A stretch of DNA of 64,000 nt. Origin: Solanum dulcamara. Lineage: Eukaryota > Streptophyta > Magnoliopsida > Solanales > Solanaceae. The translations under genes were made by a program, and so were the position numbers. Shown here in pieces: positions 10,131 through 22,199 of the stretch. Numbering within the stretch: position 1 is the first letter of the stretch; the number at the start of each line of letters is the position of its first letter. A model generated the notes under the pieces. It made no database searches. It had not been told where the DNA came from and worked only from the letters and a program-made list of their open reading frames with translations. The stretch spans positions 64,773,523 through 64,837,522 of the forward strand of contig NC_077237.1 of assembly GCF_947179165.1 (NCBI RefSeq), written 5' to 3'.

Positions 10131-13100
10131 AGTTCGTCCTTGGAATATCTACAGACTGTGTCTAGTAGAGTCTTGTTTATTGGTGTGTTGTGCACCACAT
10201 CTATAGACAGCAGGCTACAGGACATTTAGGATGTTACTTTTCTTTCATATCTAAGATTGTGTGATAGAGCCGAGTCATAAGAAATGAAATTCCTTATACT
10301 AACTTGTGATATTAGTAGGAGGACAACATTGATAAAAGAAAGTAACTGACAATATTGGAAGTTACAAAGCATGCAGGTAAGCAAAGACATGAAAGACATA
10401 TGTCAGGTAAGGTGTTGAAATACAGTTGACATATAAATTTGAAAAGTGAAGGGAAAGGTAAATAGAAAAGTGCAACAGGTGCAGTTCGAGTGGACATACG
10501 AGGTAAGTCCATTTCCATACTGTTAATTGTGGGTGCCTTGTGTGGTTGTGATATGATATGATGTGAATATATATGGTGGCCCTGTGAGGCATTGTTTGTA
10601 TTTTCTACGTGCAGGTTTTGGAATAGTGAGGAGTATAGAGGAAACTCTGCCAAAATTTTCCCAGAATAAGAAAAGGGAATGAAACATAGCTTCAAAATAT
10701 CTTGGAAGTTTATATCGAGTACCCATATTATGCTACACTAAAGATGTAAGAAGTACTCTCCATGTCGTCGATAAGGGGCACCCTTTTTACCTAGGGAATT
10801 TTATTTCAGAGAAACAAAAGACTATTTGAGCAGTAAAGTTCAGACCATGGCATTTTCAACCATATTTGTGCAAAAAAAATAGAGAAGCTAAGGTTGAAGG
10901 GTAAAATATCCCGCAATGGGTTTCACTTTCCTTGAATAGTACCAAGCCACCAACTTCTAGTTATAAATTGGATAAGTTGTTCATGACTCAAGGATAAACT
11001 CAGGGGGAGACCACGTGAGCTAAGTGTTAAGAGGTACTGTGATGTTAAAGGATTCCAGTTTTCTTCTAACGATGGTTGGAAAGTGCCCTATGATAACAGT
11101 TTATTAGTTATCCACCAACTAATTGGAGAAGGAAATATGAACCAAACTACCCTATAGAGATGTCATGAATTGAATATGAGTATAAACTAAAAGGGGGATA
11201 CATAATTATGAATTTAAACGTGTAGTACAACAATACGGGGATAAAGTAAGACTGCTAGTAAGGCGCAATTGGTAGGTGTTGACTAAGTTAAAAGCCTGTG
11301 TTGGGTACACACTAAGGGCAAGGGGCATAAGGTATAAAGGAATGGTGTGTGTACACAACATCTCCCCAAAAATAATGGAATCCTTATGAGACAAAGTAGA
11401 AAAACTTAAGGAATAAATGGCGCAAGTTCCATTCACCCCAAGAAGCAAAGGATATAGGTTGGGATAAAGCAACTACTTCAAGAGAACCCTAGACAGTTAG
11501 CGTTGGAATACTAGTACTGCTTAATTGAGATTAGGATGACTATAAGTACTAATTAATTTTTGATGAAGATAAGTGGAATGTGGCCTTGGACGAGTTGTTA
11601 CATGGGTCCCATTACTCAAGTATAGACAAATAGATGAGGTGTCACACTATGTATAGAAAGGTTGTCGTTGCTTCGTGATTTAGCCAATGTTTCGTACGTA
11701 GATAATCAGGTTATAAAATATGCAGAGAGACAGAGACATGATACAGTACCAAGTAGATTGGGGAAGGATATTGGATAAAATTGTGACTGGACATAGAGAC
11801 ATAGAGCAAGGTATAAGCAGATAAATGTGTCAGTACCCTCTAAATAGGGGAAGCCAATGAGAAAATTACAAGGGTAAGGTGGAGTCAATTGATATGGGAA
11901 CATAACCAAGATGGATGTTTAAACTTCAATAAGAACCCTTGCTGAACCAAGTTAGGAAGGTCTGGAAGTCAAAAATAATTGGATAAAAGTCAGAATGGTA
12001 CGTAAGGCAATGTTAAGAAGTTTCTAACAAGACATTGAATGACCTAATGCTAAAAGGTGGGTGCGTATAAAAATAAAAGGGTGTAACAAGTAAAGGAAAT
12101 CAAATAACGCAAGAGATACTACGAAGTATATTGACACCCTACTAGACCAAAAGCCAAAATATTGGCTATAGAGTTGGTCGCAAATGGTGTTGCGATATAT
12201 AAATAACCAAGGAAAAGGAATAGAAAACCTCATATGGTAGGAGATGAGAAGAGCAAAGAGTGAATACGGGTAAAGAAGGGAGTATAACAAGATGGGACAA
12301 ACAAGTTTCAACATAAGTAAGATGTGTATAGTAGAATGAACTAGGGGACGGAAAGACTACGTCTACCTCCTACAGGGTGCATCAGAATTGTTGTGCAACC
12401 TACGATTATGTATTTACAAGCATTAGGCTAAGTGATTAAGTACATGATAAAAGGAATAGGGGTTTAATAATGACATTGCAGTTATGATATTTTGGATGCC
12501 CTACTGAGAGATGCGAAGATAGGTTAAGCCAAACTATCAAGATGGAATTAGTACTACAGGCAAAATGAGACATGGCGACGAGTGGACCAAAGGTCTACCC
12601 CGATACTAATTGTAGAATAAGGAAGAAGAAGGCAGGGTAGGACATGAGAACTAGAAGGACAACACTAAGGTCTTTCTTACACCCTCTTATATCCTTATAA
12701 AAGTAAAGAATGACACGAGATAACGTATCTAAAGGGTTATAAGATGGGATAAGGAAATTGTGAGATAAATTAACCAAGAGGAGAAGAACTAACTGGTTAC
12801 TAAAAGATGGCAGACTTATATGTCAAATTCCTTAAGAATTATACTAGGTAATGATAGAAAGAGCACAGGAAGACTACGAGAGCCATTATGTGAAGGAACT
12901 TCAGCATTATTCTGTAGCCAACCCTAAGGATGGGAAAAGAGAAGAAAAAAAAACCAAAGGGTAAAGTACTAGTTAAAGTCTTCTTAGGAAGTTGAGGGGT
13001 AATATACGAGGTACCCACATCTATTTTCTTGAGTAGAGAGACTTAAAGTACAAGTAGAGCTTGAATATCAATCCAAGAAGAGATCATGAACACAGGTAGG

Positions 13101-13612
13101 TCTTAGTACCGCCTTTTTCCCTTAAAACTGATAAATAGGCTAAGCGTACCACTTAAACTCTAGAAGATATATTCTGAGCTTGTGTTGTTAACTTTGAGGT
13201 AGCTGGGATGATTATCTATCACTTATCAAGTTGCGTATGAAGTTGGCCGTACTATCTGGTTTAAGAACAACACGTTCAGTTTTCCACCCGTCAATGTTTT
13301 GTAACTGTCTAAGTAAACCCTTCAAGAATATTCTCCATGGATGAAGTCAATATAAGGAAGGGGTGATCCTACGAGGAGAAACCTAACGCCACCCTAGGTC
13401 GACACATTAGAAGATTAAGGACTAAGAATGTAGTTTCTGTCAAGGGATTATGGTAAAATAAAAATCGTGAAGAAATGACCTGAGAAGCTGAAGAAGATAT
13501 GAAACACAGTATGTGTGATCGCAATAGAAAAGAGTCTCCCTACAATCTATATAAAGTCTTGAGGGAGGTTTTGTTTAATATTCTGGGATGAATGTTCTAA
13601 AGGGGGGAAGGA
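10131..13612 (+). other. Internal region of element B with integrase traces only
   Basis: 10131-12990 holds no recognisable gag, protease, RT or RNase H in any frame. Parts of it match the filler of element A. From about 13000 short integrase-like fragments appear (VPTSIFLS, then DMKHS near 13500), ending with a frame trace (IRGRMF-equivalent, here ILG-stop) before the purine tract at 13600-13612. Minus-strand open frames in this stretch are AT-rich shadows. Confidence 0.5.
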
Positions 13613-16600
13613 TGTTACACCCCATACTCTTAATCTTAGAATGCCTCCTAAGCTTCTTAGAAGTTAGCATGTGAGCTGAATAATCTATGCTACTATCAAA
13701 CAACTCCAAGGAAGGGAGAATGTGATACCCCACGGTAGGGAAGGTTGGAAATAGGGTCATGAGAGATTGGAGGGAGTTGTAGGCCAAGTAATGAGTCGTA
13801 GGACTCGATCTACCTACGCAAGCTACCTAATCCACTTGAATAGATACCAAGCTTACAAAGAGAGGATTACATACATTCTTAAAATAAGATGAGATTACGA
13901 ACCCACGCGGAGGAGGAGAGAACGACACGTGGCAGCAAGAGGAGGTTACACATGGCAGCATAGGAAATTTCCTCATGGAAGTAGGTGAACCACCTGCTTG
14001 GCATCAAGTAGGTAATCCAACTACTTGGGGTGGTCCCCACTAAGGACACGTGGCAGTCCCTAATTGGTTGTATGGTTATGTTGATCCAATAAGGGTTGGA
14101 CACGTGTCACCCTATGGGGATGACATATGTCACCTCCTAAGGCAGCCCATATATGTATATCTATGACTCTTATTTCAGTTCTTCATCCTAAACTTAGCCA
14201 AAACCAAAGGAAAGAATCTTAAAGCCTAAGGGAGACTAGCTACAGCAACAAGGAAAAAAAAGGTAAGTCTCCAATTTTTCTCCGTGAATTAATTATCTAC
14301 GGTGTTCCTTAAGCACGTGGATATGTATATATGTATATTAATATTTATGCGTAATCATCTCTTTAGCTTTACGCCTAGAAAAGTAAGAAAGAAGAAGAGA
14401 AAAATGCTAGGAGCACGAGGAAGGGACCTACGGATTTGAGAAACAAAAAGGGTAAGGCCCGATTTCGTTCTGCGAATTAATTATTTAGGGTATCCTATAG
14501 TGATATTATGGTGTTTAATAACAATAAATTTCAATTCGGTACAGAGAATAAGCGATACAAATAGTCCGCTAAATTTTCAGCACGACAAAGAACTTCCGAG
14601 GCTAGTTTGGCGAGTTTTGGCCAATTTCAGGTAAGGTAAGATCTTTCCTTTAAATTTGGGGTTTATGGTATTTTTATGAATTATATTATATGTTGTGTAA
14701 GTGGCTGTAAATGTGAAAATATCATAGAGATGCTTGACGTTAGAAATAACCTAAAGTGAAGTCGTTGTGCTTAAATTGAAGTCGAGTAGAATGTTGTACT
14801 TATGGTGCTGAGGCTGTAGGTGGTATTATGGTATGTTTCAGGGATGGAAAAAGTTATAATGAAGGTTGGGGTGATTCTTTTTGCAACAACATAACCCTCT
14901 GTTATGTATTATTAAAGGTGTTACAACATGGAGACTAGAAACCCTATTTTGGATAATGTAATTTTGAGCGAGTCGTTGGAAGTTTGTATTATGTAATGTT
15001 GATATGAATTGCTTGTAAATATGCTGAAGGGTGTTGTTGTTGGTTGGATGTAGTGAATAGGGGTGTAATTAGAAATTTGGGTAGGGCATGGTATAGGGGA
15101 GGTGCTGCCCAATTTCCGTTAACTCCTTAACTAACTAAAAGCTAGTCGAGACTAGTCGAGAAAGGTGAATAAGGAATTTATTCTTATGGGTGCTTGGTTG
15201 TGGATTTAGGATCTGGAAAGTAGAGAGTCACTAACCTTAGCATTACGTTTGTGTTAAATAGGTTAAAGGAGTAACGAAGCGAGTCTGGATGCGGTTAACC
15301 CATAATAGGTATGTAGAGCTATTCTTCTTTTCTTTTGGCATGTCTTAGGTATAAGTTATGAATGGTTTGTATATGAAATGTGGGGACAATTCCACTCATG
15401 AAAATCCAAATGTAATTTATAAACTTTATTCATTTTGTGAGGTTAAAGCCCCTGTAATAGTTGAGTTACTACCTTTTAAGGCTCCTATATGATGAATAGT
15501 GGTGTATGTAAGGCCCGTCTCTTGTTCCTTCTGGAATGTTTTAAGTATAAATGCAATGGCATATGATAATAGGTGGAGGTAGTTCCAGTTATAAGCTCCG
15601 AGTAAAACTCATGATTTTTATTCACTACTTGAAGTTAGAATTTTTAAGGTAGTTGAACTACTACCCTCGAGTCTCCTATCTGATGAACAATAATGGAAAT
15701 CATAAGTCCCTATTTCTAAGGTCTTTGCGATGAAAAACGTCTCTACTTCTACAAGCTATTTAACTTTGTCCCTCGATACATGTCTACGATTCCTGAGACT
15801 CCAGCTAATATAATCCCTAACGGTGTTTAGAAGGTACTTAAGATGATTACTACTCTGATCCTCAAGTTACGGTTCACTTGAATATTTCATTGAGTCTCAA
15901 CTGATGACTTAGTTGCATATGGTTTCTCACTACTCTCTCGGCATGCTGTAACCCATCTTCTTCCAAGTCCCATAAGGGGGCCGAGAAAGCGGTCGTGCCT
16001 AGTTTTAGTATTTGCTCACTGAGTCCCTGGATGGTTATATATATATATATAGAAGTATACGATAATGAAATGTCATATATGATGAAGTGAAGCATACGAT
16101 GACGCTGTATATGATAATGCTTGTCACCGCATCCAGGTCGGGTATGTACATGATGATATGATAGAAAATGTGGATTGGGTCATATGTTCCTCGGTATTAT
16201 TTTAAAATATGGATCGGGCCGTAAGTTCCTCGATATTGTTTTAAAATATGGATGGGGTCATACGTTCCTCGGCACTATATTAAAGTATTGATTGGGCCAA
16301 ATGTTCCTCGGTATATTTTACTATATAATAATAGCACCGAGTGCCATAGTGGGTCGGGTTCGCTATGACATGTACACCACTATTTCACCGCGACCTTCAC
16401 TAAAGGGCTGGATATGATAGATAGGCATACACATGAAAACATAGTGAGGTACTTGTAATGTATGAAATAATGTCGTATATGATGGTATGATGCCGTATAC
16501 GATGATATGGTAACACCGAGTCCTACAGCGGGCCAAGAGTAATATGTGGGGGTAATATACATGCCTTATTTTCATAAGATACAGGTATAGTGAATTGTTA

Positions 16601-17172
16601 ACTGTCATACTCGTTTCTTGCATCCCTATTTCAATATTGTCTTAGTTATGTTATGTTATACTTTATATACTCAGTACATATATCATATTGACCCCTCGTT
16701 CTTCGAGGGGCTGCATTTCATACCCGCAGGTATATATTTTTAATTTGGAGATTTGCCAGCTTCGGGTTTCCACTCAGCAATGTTAGACATGCTCTACTAT
16801 TCCGGAGCCTAACTTTTGATGCTAGTCATTTGATGTATATATTAGTTTATTCAGGGGTATGGTGGGGGCCCTTTACCGCCATATGATACAGTTAAATCTT
16901 TTAGAGGTCTGTATATATGTGTATGTAGGTTATTTGTGAGTATGTCATATTATACATGTTATTGTGTTATGGCAGCCTTTTTGGCTTGTGTGCCCTTTTA
17001 TGTCATGATACAGGTGAAAGAGGTGATAGATGTATAAGAAAGTTTTTGACCAATTGGGGTTTTTATGTATAGTATCACATCACATATGGTTCAACTTGAA
17101 TATAGCTAATAGATGCGCATAAGGAGGTCTAGGTTAGACCCTAGTCGCGGCCTACAGGGTTGAGTCATGGCA
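13613..17172 (+). repeat. 3' LTR of element B (3560 bp)
   Basis: It begins TGTTACACCCC after the purine tract and ends TGAGTCATGGCA, a mutated version of the LTR A end GGGTCGTGACA. It shares with LTR A the G-box region, the TATA-like ATATATGTATAT at about 14150, and the GGGGAGGTGCTGCCCAATTT segment (about 15096; about 4501 in A). At the place where LTR A has its 50-bp array it carries a different 39-bp array instead. Confidence 0.8.
16166..16321 (+). repeat. 39-bp tandem repeat, four copies, inside LTR B
   Basis: GTTCCTCG recurs at 16186, 16225, 16264 and 16303, exactly every 39 bp. Each copy is preceded by a GATTGGGTCATAT- or GATCGGGCCGTAA-like segment and followed by an AT-rich spacer such as TATTATTTTAAAATATG. 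The sequence is unrelated to the 50-bp array of LTR A. Confidence 0.85.
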
Positions 17173-17658
17173 AAAGCAGGCAATGAAAAATTAGAGAACT
17201 ATAGGCTGGGGCACTGCTAGCGCGCCGCACCAGAGGTAACACAACTGAAGGCTTGGTCAGGCTCACTGCATGCGGGCTGCGCCAAGCCTTAATTTGGAAA
17301 TTTCTATGTGGGTGCTACACTAGCACGCTGCACCACCATTTCCCCAAGTGTAGGATCATGTCCCAATTCCAAAAAATCCCCAAGTTAAAAGAACCTCCTT
17401 CCAACACCCTAACCTATTCCCTTCACTCTTCATCTCCCATCTAATTTTTCATCTCCCACACACCAAAACCCTTCCTCTTCATCTCCCCAAGAATTTATTC
17501 CTTTAAAACCCTTCAACCCCCACCTCTATTATTGAACTTCACCCCTAAAATCTAAAACTCCACTGTATTCTCCCTTACAAATTCCCACCACCCTCAAACC
17601 ACCACTCCATCCTTCCAATCCGTCCCCCTCTCTATAAATTCTTCCTTCTTCTTTCCTA

Positions 17659-18900
17659 ATGGCACCCAATAGTAAGAAAGTAGAGGCAAGAGTTGGTAGA
17701 AAAAGGCCTCAAAAAAGTTAGGCATCTACTTCTATGGAACCAATAAGCACAAGGTTACAACCATGTTATTTTTCGAAAGTAGGTAATTAAGAGGTATGGA
17801 TTGGACTAGTTTGAGTCCCACAAATAAAGCCAAGTATATGGGTGATGAATATGTCAATGAGTGTTGATTGTAGCCTGAGTTACCCAAATTTATGAGATGG
17901 TATACAACTTAGGTCTTTAATACATCTTTAAGGACCAAGGTGAGAGTACGTTTACTCTTGTTAGTAAATTTTATGCAAATTGGAATACTGAGCAGTCTAG
18001 TAGTAATAAGGTAGAAGTGAGGGGTAAGATGATCCATTTTAATACTCAAATGTTGAATGAATTTTCGGGGACTCCTCATTGTGATTATTTTGAATATTTG
18101 TACATAAAAGAACAACCCCCTTACAAAGACATTCTTCACACCTTATGCAGTGTTAATTCTGCTGCACACTGGGATAGGGCTAAGGATACTAGAAAAATAT
18201 TCTATTCTTCACTATATGAATCTCAATAGTTAGGCCATGGTATGGTTGAAAATTGTGTGTAGTGTGTTCTTGCCTTGTAAATACATATTTGATGTTACTC
18301 AAGATAGGGTTGTCTTGGTATACCACTTGATGAAGGGTTTGCAGGTGAATGTTAGTTGTACGCCATGCTACAATATGATGAAGTTCTTAAATAACAAAAG
18401 GTGTCATTTCTGCTATGATAGTGTAGTAAACTGTCTTTTGCAAGCAGAAGGGGTTCAAGAAGAGGTCCATGATTTGTATGCATTGAGGGTCCCATATTTG
18501 GTTTATAATTTTGTTAATATGACTAATATAAAGGTCTAAGATATAGCCCACAGGCCGATGATGTATGCACTAACCAACAAGGTTATGATGATACTTAGAT
18601 GGGTTGAATGTTTGGTATGACAGAGCTATAGTTGTAGATTGGTGGCCATCCAATGACAGATGAAAATATGATTGCATTAGCAGACCGCTATCCTCTTATG
18701 AATAGTTCTATGTACATGTGTTGGATGGATACGGTATTTCAAGAGACTTTGCATGATGATAAGCCCACGGTTGATGAGATGGCCAGCATTTAGGAGGATG
18801 ATAATCTAGAGAATGATGCTACCACTACACTTATGGAAGTTGATGATAATACCGCCACTAATGGCAGAGATGATGAGTGAGAGAACAGGGAGTTCCTTCG
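17659..18900 (+). pseudogene. Putative plant transposon protein domain gene, decayed
   Basis: ATG at 17659 opens MAPNSKKVEARVGRKRPQKS and a stop. After further frame changes, three blocks of the family (the 'putative plant transposon protein' domain common in Solanaceae) can be read. They are KVEVRGKMIHFNTQMLNEFS to PPYKDILHTLCSVNSAAHWD (18011-18190), MVWLKIVCSVFLPCKY with DRVVLVYHLMKGLQVNV (18240-18360), and IGGHPMTDENMIALADRYPL with an acidic tail, DDNTATNGRDDE (18640-18880). The acidic end, rich in Asp and Glu, is typical of the family. The biochemical role of these proteins is not known. At least three frameshifts and several stops make this copy a pseudogene. Confidence 0.7.
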
Positions 18901-20467
18901 TCTACTCTTGTACTATTTACTAAATTTGTGCAGTGGGGACAGTCCTTGGTTTAAGTATGAGGTGGGAGTTAGAATTCTCAAACTATAATATTGTATAGGG
19001 TTTTCTTAGTTGCATTTTTATTTTGGGTCCCTTGGTAGTTGTTTTCAATTCTTTAGACAAGGATATTTCTTTTTAAATCATACAAAAAAGGTGTCGTAGG
19101 TCATAGGAGTAAGTTAGTCTTAGTTTAGTGATGTCGACCTATGATAGATGGATGAAGACCATCCTAAGTGTGTTCATCATCATTATGTATGCATATATAA
19201 GGTATTTGCCTGGGCTGTGTGATGGTATGAAAAACAAACCAAATTATGAAAATCATGATATAAAATGAAATGACTAGTCTTAAGACACCTAAGCTCTGGT
19301 ATTCGACTCAAGTGATGCATGCTTAATGTTGAATTCATATGATTGTGTGGTTGGTAATCTGTAGTTGACATTCTTAAGTTGGATATGTGTCATGTTTATG
19401 AGGCTTTGTTGCATTTTGTGCATACTTTTTGATAGCTACAACTTGCCTAGTGTGTATGCGAAGTGAAAGGAAGGTTGTGGAGTTTAGGAAATGATGAAGG
19501 CGTTTCTTTGACAACCTTGTTTTGTCCCCACCCCTATTTTGTACCTAACCTTTATGCTTAATCCCTAGTCAACCCCTTTGAGATTGAGATTTTATTTGAT
19601 AGCCTCATGTGTAGCCTATACCCATTCCTTCTTGCGCACAATAATTTGATCCAAAATCTTAAGCTTTTTAGGTATAAAAAGACGAAAAAATAAAGGAAAA
19701 AGGGACAAGCGAGTATGAAACTCTGTGGAGCGAGGTTATTAGTGCTTGAAATATACTTAAACCCTGTGAGGGGGAAGATTTTAAAAAAATCTATTAAAAG
19801 AAGAAAGGAAGAATAAAATTGACATCCTATCATAAATTAGGTAAGTAGTTTGAATAAAAGGGATAAAAAAGAAGAAGGGGAAAAATTAACATGGTGGTTG
19901 AAGTTGAGCATAATGAGAAACGTGATGTATTAAAATCTCTTGGGAAAGTTACTCACTATTTATAACCAAATAATAATTTGTACCCATCCCTCAGCTTACG
20001 TTACAACCCAAGAAGTCATAGTTGATTGTAAACTATTGCATTCTTGTATTAGTAGAGCAAAACACTAAGGGCAAGCCTATGGAAAATCTTGTATGGAACA
20101 TGAAATCGTTTAAGAGAATGAGCAAATTTATTTTTGTATACCCACTTATGCTAAAAATGTGATATGTGAGAGCTTGTGGGTTATTCATTTATGGTGAGAG
20201 GCACTTATTTAATTGAAAGGATTAGTAACCTACATGATCTCTAATTGAATGATGCATATGAGTTTGGTTTGTTCTAGAGTCAGTATGTGAGGGTAGGATT
20301 TGTTGGACTAGTCATTCTAGTGTAGAAATGTGAACATGCTTGTGCTATAGTGAGCATTGGAATGCAAATTGTGTAGCCAAGTTAGACGGCCTTATGTAAA
20401 TTTTGTGTTAGTTTCCATGCATGAGTCAAGTGTTTATTCGAGGAAGAACAAAAGTCTAAGTGTGGGG
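18901..20467 (+). other. Non-coding 3' part of the PTPD element
   Basis: Holds no convincing coding frame. It ends AAAGTCTAAGTGTGGGG, a purine-rich tract directly before the TGTTGATA start of the LTR and a plausible polypurine tract. Confidence 0.45.
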
Positions 20468-21228
20468 TGTTGATATTGGACATATTTATGAGCCCATATG
20501 CCTTATTTTGCCCATATATAGTAGTTGTTTTGAGAATGATATATAGCTTAATTGGGTGTTTTGGATTTAATGAAAAACAAGTATGCACTAAGGTGTGTGT
20601 TAAGTGAATGCAGGAATTTTGGAGAAAAGCAAGTGCTAAGAAGAAAGAATGTGCAGTGGTACAAGTTAACTGGGAGCAAGAAGGAAAGTCCAGTAAAGAA
20701 TCTGGCCTGAGGCGCATTGATGGCGTGCCTCCCCTACGCTTGAACTATAGAAAATAGACACAGGCGCCCTACATGCGCGCTGTACTAGTGCCTGAACAAT
20801 TGAAAGCCTGGCCGAGCGCACTGCTGGTGCACCGTGCCAAAGGTGAAACTACTAAAGGATATTATTGGATTCATAGGTCGGAAGACCGTGATTGTAATAG
20901 CAACCCTATAAATTAGTAATTAAATAACCCATCGGATACAAAAAGCGAAGAATATTATTTTTCCCCTTAGGCTACAGCCATGTAATCTCTCATAATCTGA
21001 TTAATCCCCATAACCACTAAATTGTTTATGATAGTAGTCATTTTTCTTACATTTGTAATTAGCAGTAAACATATCTCAATATCTTACAACACAAATGATT
21101 GGTTTAGTTCATTGAAAAGAAATAAGTAGCCTCATTAAAGTCCTTTGGGTTCGACATCCGTCTCCTAAAAATAGCCACTTTATTACTTGCATGACCATGT
21201 ACACTTGCGTGTGTGTTTGGACACAACA
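20468..21228 (+). repeat. 3' LTR of the PTPD element (about 761 bp)
   Basis: It starts TGTTGATATTGG and ends TTGGACACAACA. The shared tail with the LTR at 30150-31470 includes TTTAGTTCATTGAAAAG, AAAGTCCTTTGG and ACACTTG.GTGTG-like phrases. The internal GC-rich words (GCGCACTGCTGG, GCGCGCTG) echo the leader at 17180-17345. Confidence 0.6.
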
Positions 21229-22100
21229 TCAATGGAAGAGTAACCTTCCACAAACTGTCTATAATAACTGGCTAATCCCAAAAACACTCCGAATAATGAA
21301 AAGAGACAATAGTCTAGTCCAATTCTTAACTGCTTTAACCTTCTTAGGATCAACCATGATTCCTTCACTGGAGACAATATGGCCAAGGAAAGAAACTGAA
21401 CTTAACCAAAATTCACACTTATTAAAATTTGCATACAACTGACAGTCCTTGAGAATTTGTAACACAAATGATTGGCATGATCTTCCTCTCTCTGAGAGTA
21501 GATAAAAATATCATCAATGAACACAATAAAAAAACATCTCCAATTATTATTTGAACACCATGTTCATCAAATCTATAAAAGTTGTCATAGCCTTCGTTAG
21601 TCCAAAATACATAACTAAGAATTCAAATTGACCATACCAAGTTCTAAAACTGTCTACAGAATGTCACATTCCCTTACTTGGAGTTGATGATAACCCGATC
21701 AAAGATTAACCTTTGAAAAGTAACTTGCTCGTTGAAGTTGGTCAAACAATTCTTCAATCTATGGAATGGGAAACTTATTCTTATTTTTGACCTTGTTCAA
21801 TTTCCGATAATCAATACACATTCGATGGGAACCATCCTTCTTTCAGACAAAAAAAACCAGATCACCCCACGGAGAGATACTCAGTCTAATGAAAACTTTG
21901 TCTAGCAAATCCTTCAATTAATCCTTTAACTCTTTCAATTCATCCAGAGCCATTCGATAAGGAGGAATAGAGATAGGCTAAATATTGGGGAGGAGATTGA
22001 TACCGAAGTCTATTTCTCTTTTGGAAGGAATGCCTGGGAGATCATCAGGAAAAACTTTTGAAAACTCATTAACAACAGAAACTGACTCAAGAGTACGAGT
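21229..22100 (-). pseudogene. gypsy reverse transcriptase, minus strand
   Basis: On the minus strand the following appear in order: VKKDGSHRMCIDYRKLNKVK (about 21780-21850), [15 protein letters not shown] sequence (partly stopped), a VFIDDIFIYSQREEDHANHL-like catalytic block with the FIDD variant of the YxDD box (about 21470-21530), and LQILKDCQLYANFNKCEFWL followed by FLGHIVSSEGIMVDPKKVKA (about 21330-21460). The last segment marks the RT thumb and the connection to RNase H. Stops and frame changes occur between the blocks. In a live element this enzyme copies the genomic RNA into DNA. Confidence 0.75.
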
Positions 22101-22199
22101 TTTGGAATTAGTATCGCTAACCTGGACTAGATGATAGATGGAACCTTTGGAAATTATTTTCCGTGCTTTAAGACTTGAAATGAATTTTCCTTTTGATAA

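Larger units (their letters stand above)
9331..17172 (+). mobile_element. Tekay/Del-like element B, non-autonomous, 5' LTR truncated
   Basis: Structure: truncated 5' LTR (9331-10114), degenerate Met-tRNA primer site (10119-10130), an internal region of about 3.5 kb with almost no coding motifs, a purine tract (AGGGGGGAAGGA) and a full 3' LTR (13613-17172). It belongs to the same family as element A. It lacks gag entirely and keeps only traces of integrase near 13000-13560. It can only have moved, if at all, using proteins from a related autonomous element. Confidence 0.75.
17173..21228 (+). mobile_element. Non-autonomous LTR element carrying a plant-transposon-protein gene
   Basis: Contents are a GC-rich leader (17180-17345, with GCGCGCCGCACCAG and related phrases that recur in the 3' LTR at about 20710-20840), a pyrimidine-rich stretch, a decayed PTPD-like gene (17659-18900), a non-coding tail, and a 3' LTR (20468-21228). 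The last roughly 170 bp of the LTR match the end of the Athila-like LTR at about 31310-31470. This suggests that it is mobilised by Athila-group proteins. No RT or integrase is visible. The 5' LTR is absent or cut by element B. Confidence 0.55.

Noticed and set aside
10312..12777. Cluster of minus-strand ORFs of 60-127 codons in element B
   Set aside because: AT-rich antisense frames in the non-coding filler. They lack motifs and overlap each other in different frames.
16029..16052. TA microsatellite as an origin or matrix attachment signal
   Set aside because: A short (TA)n run within an LTR; nothing supports a special role.
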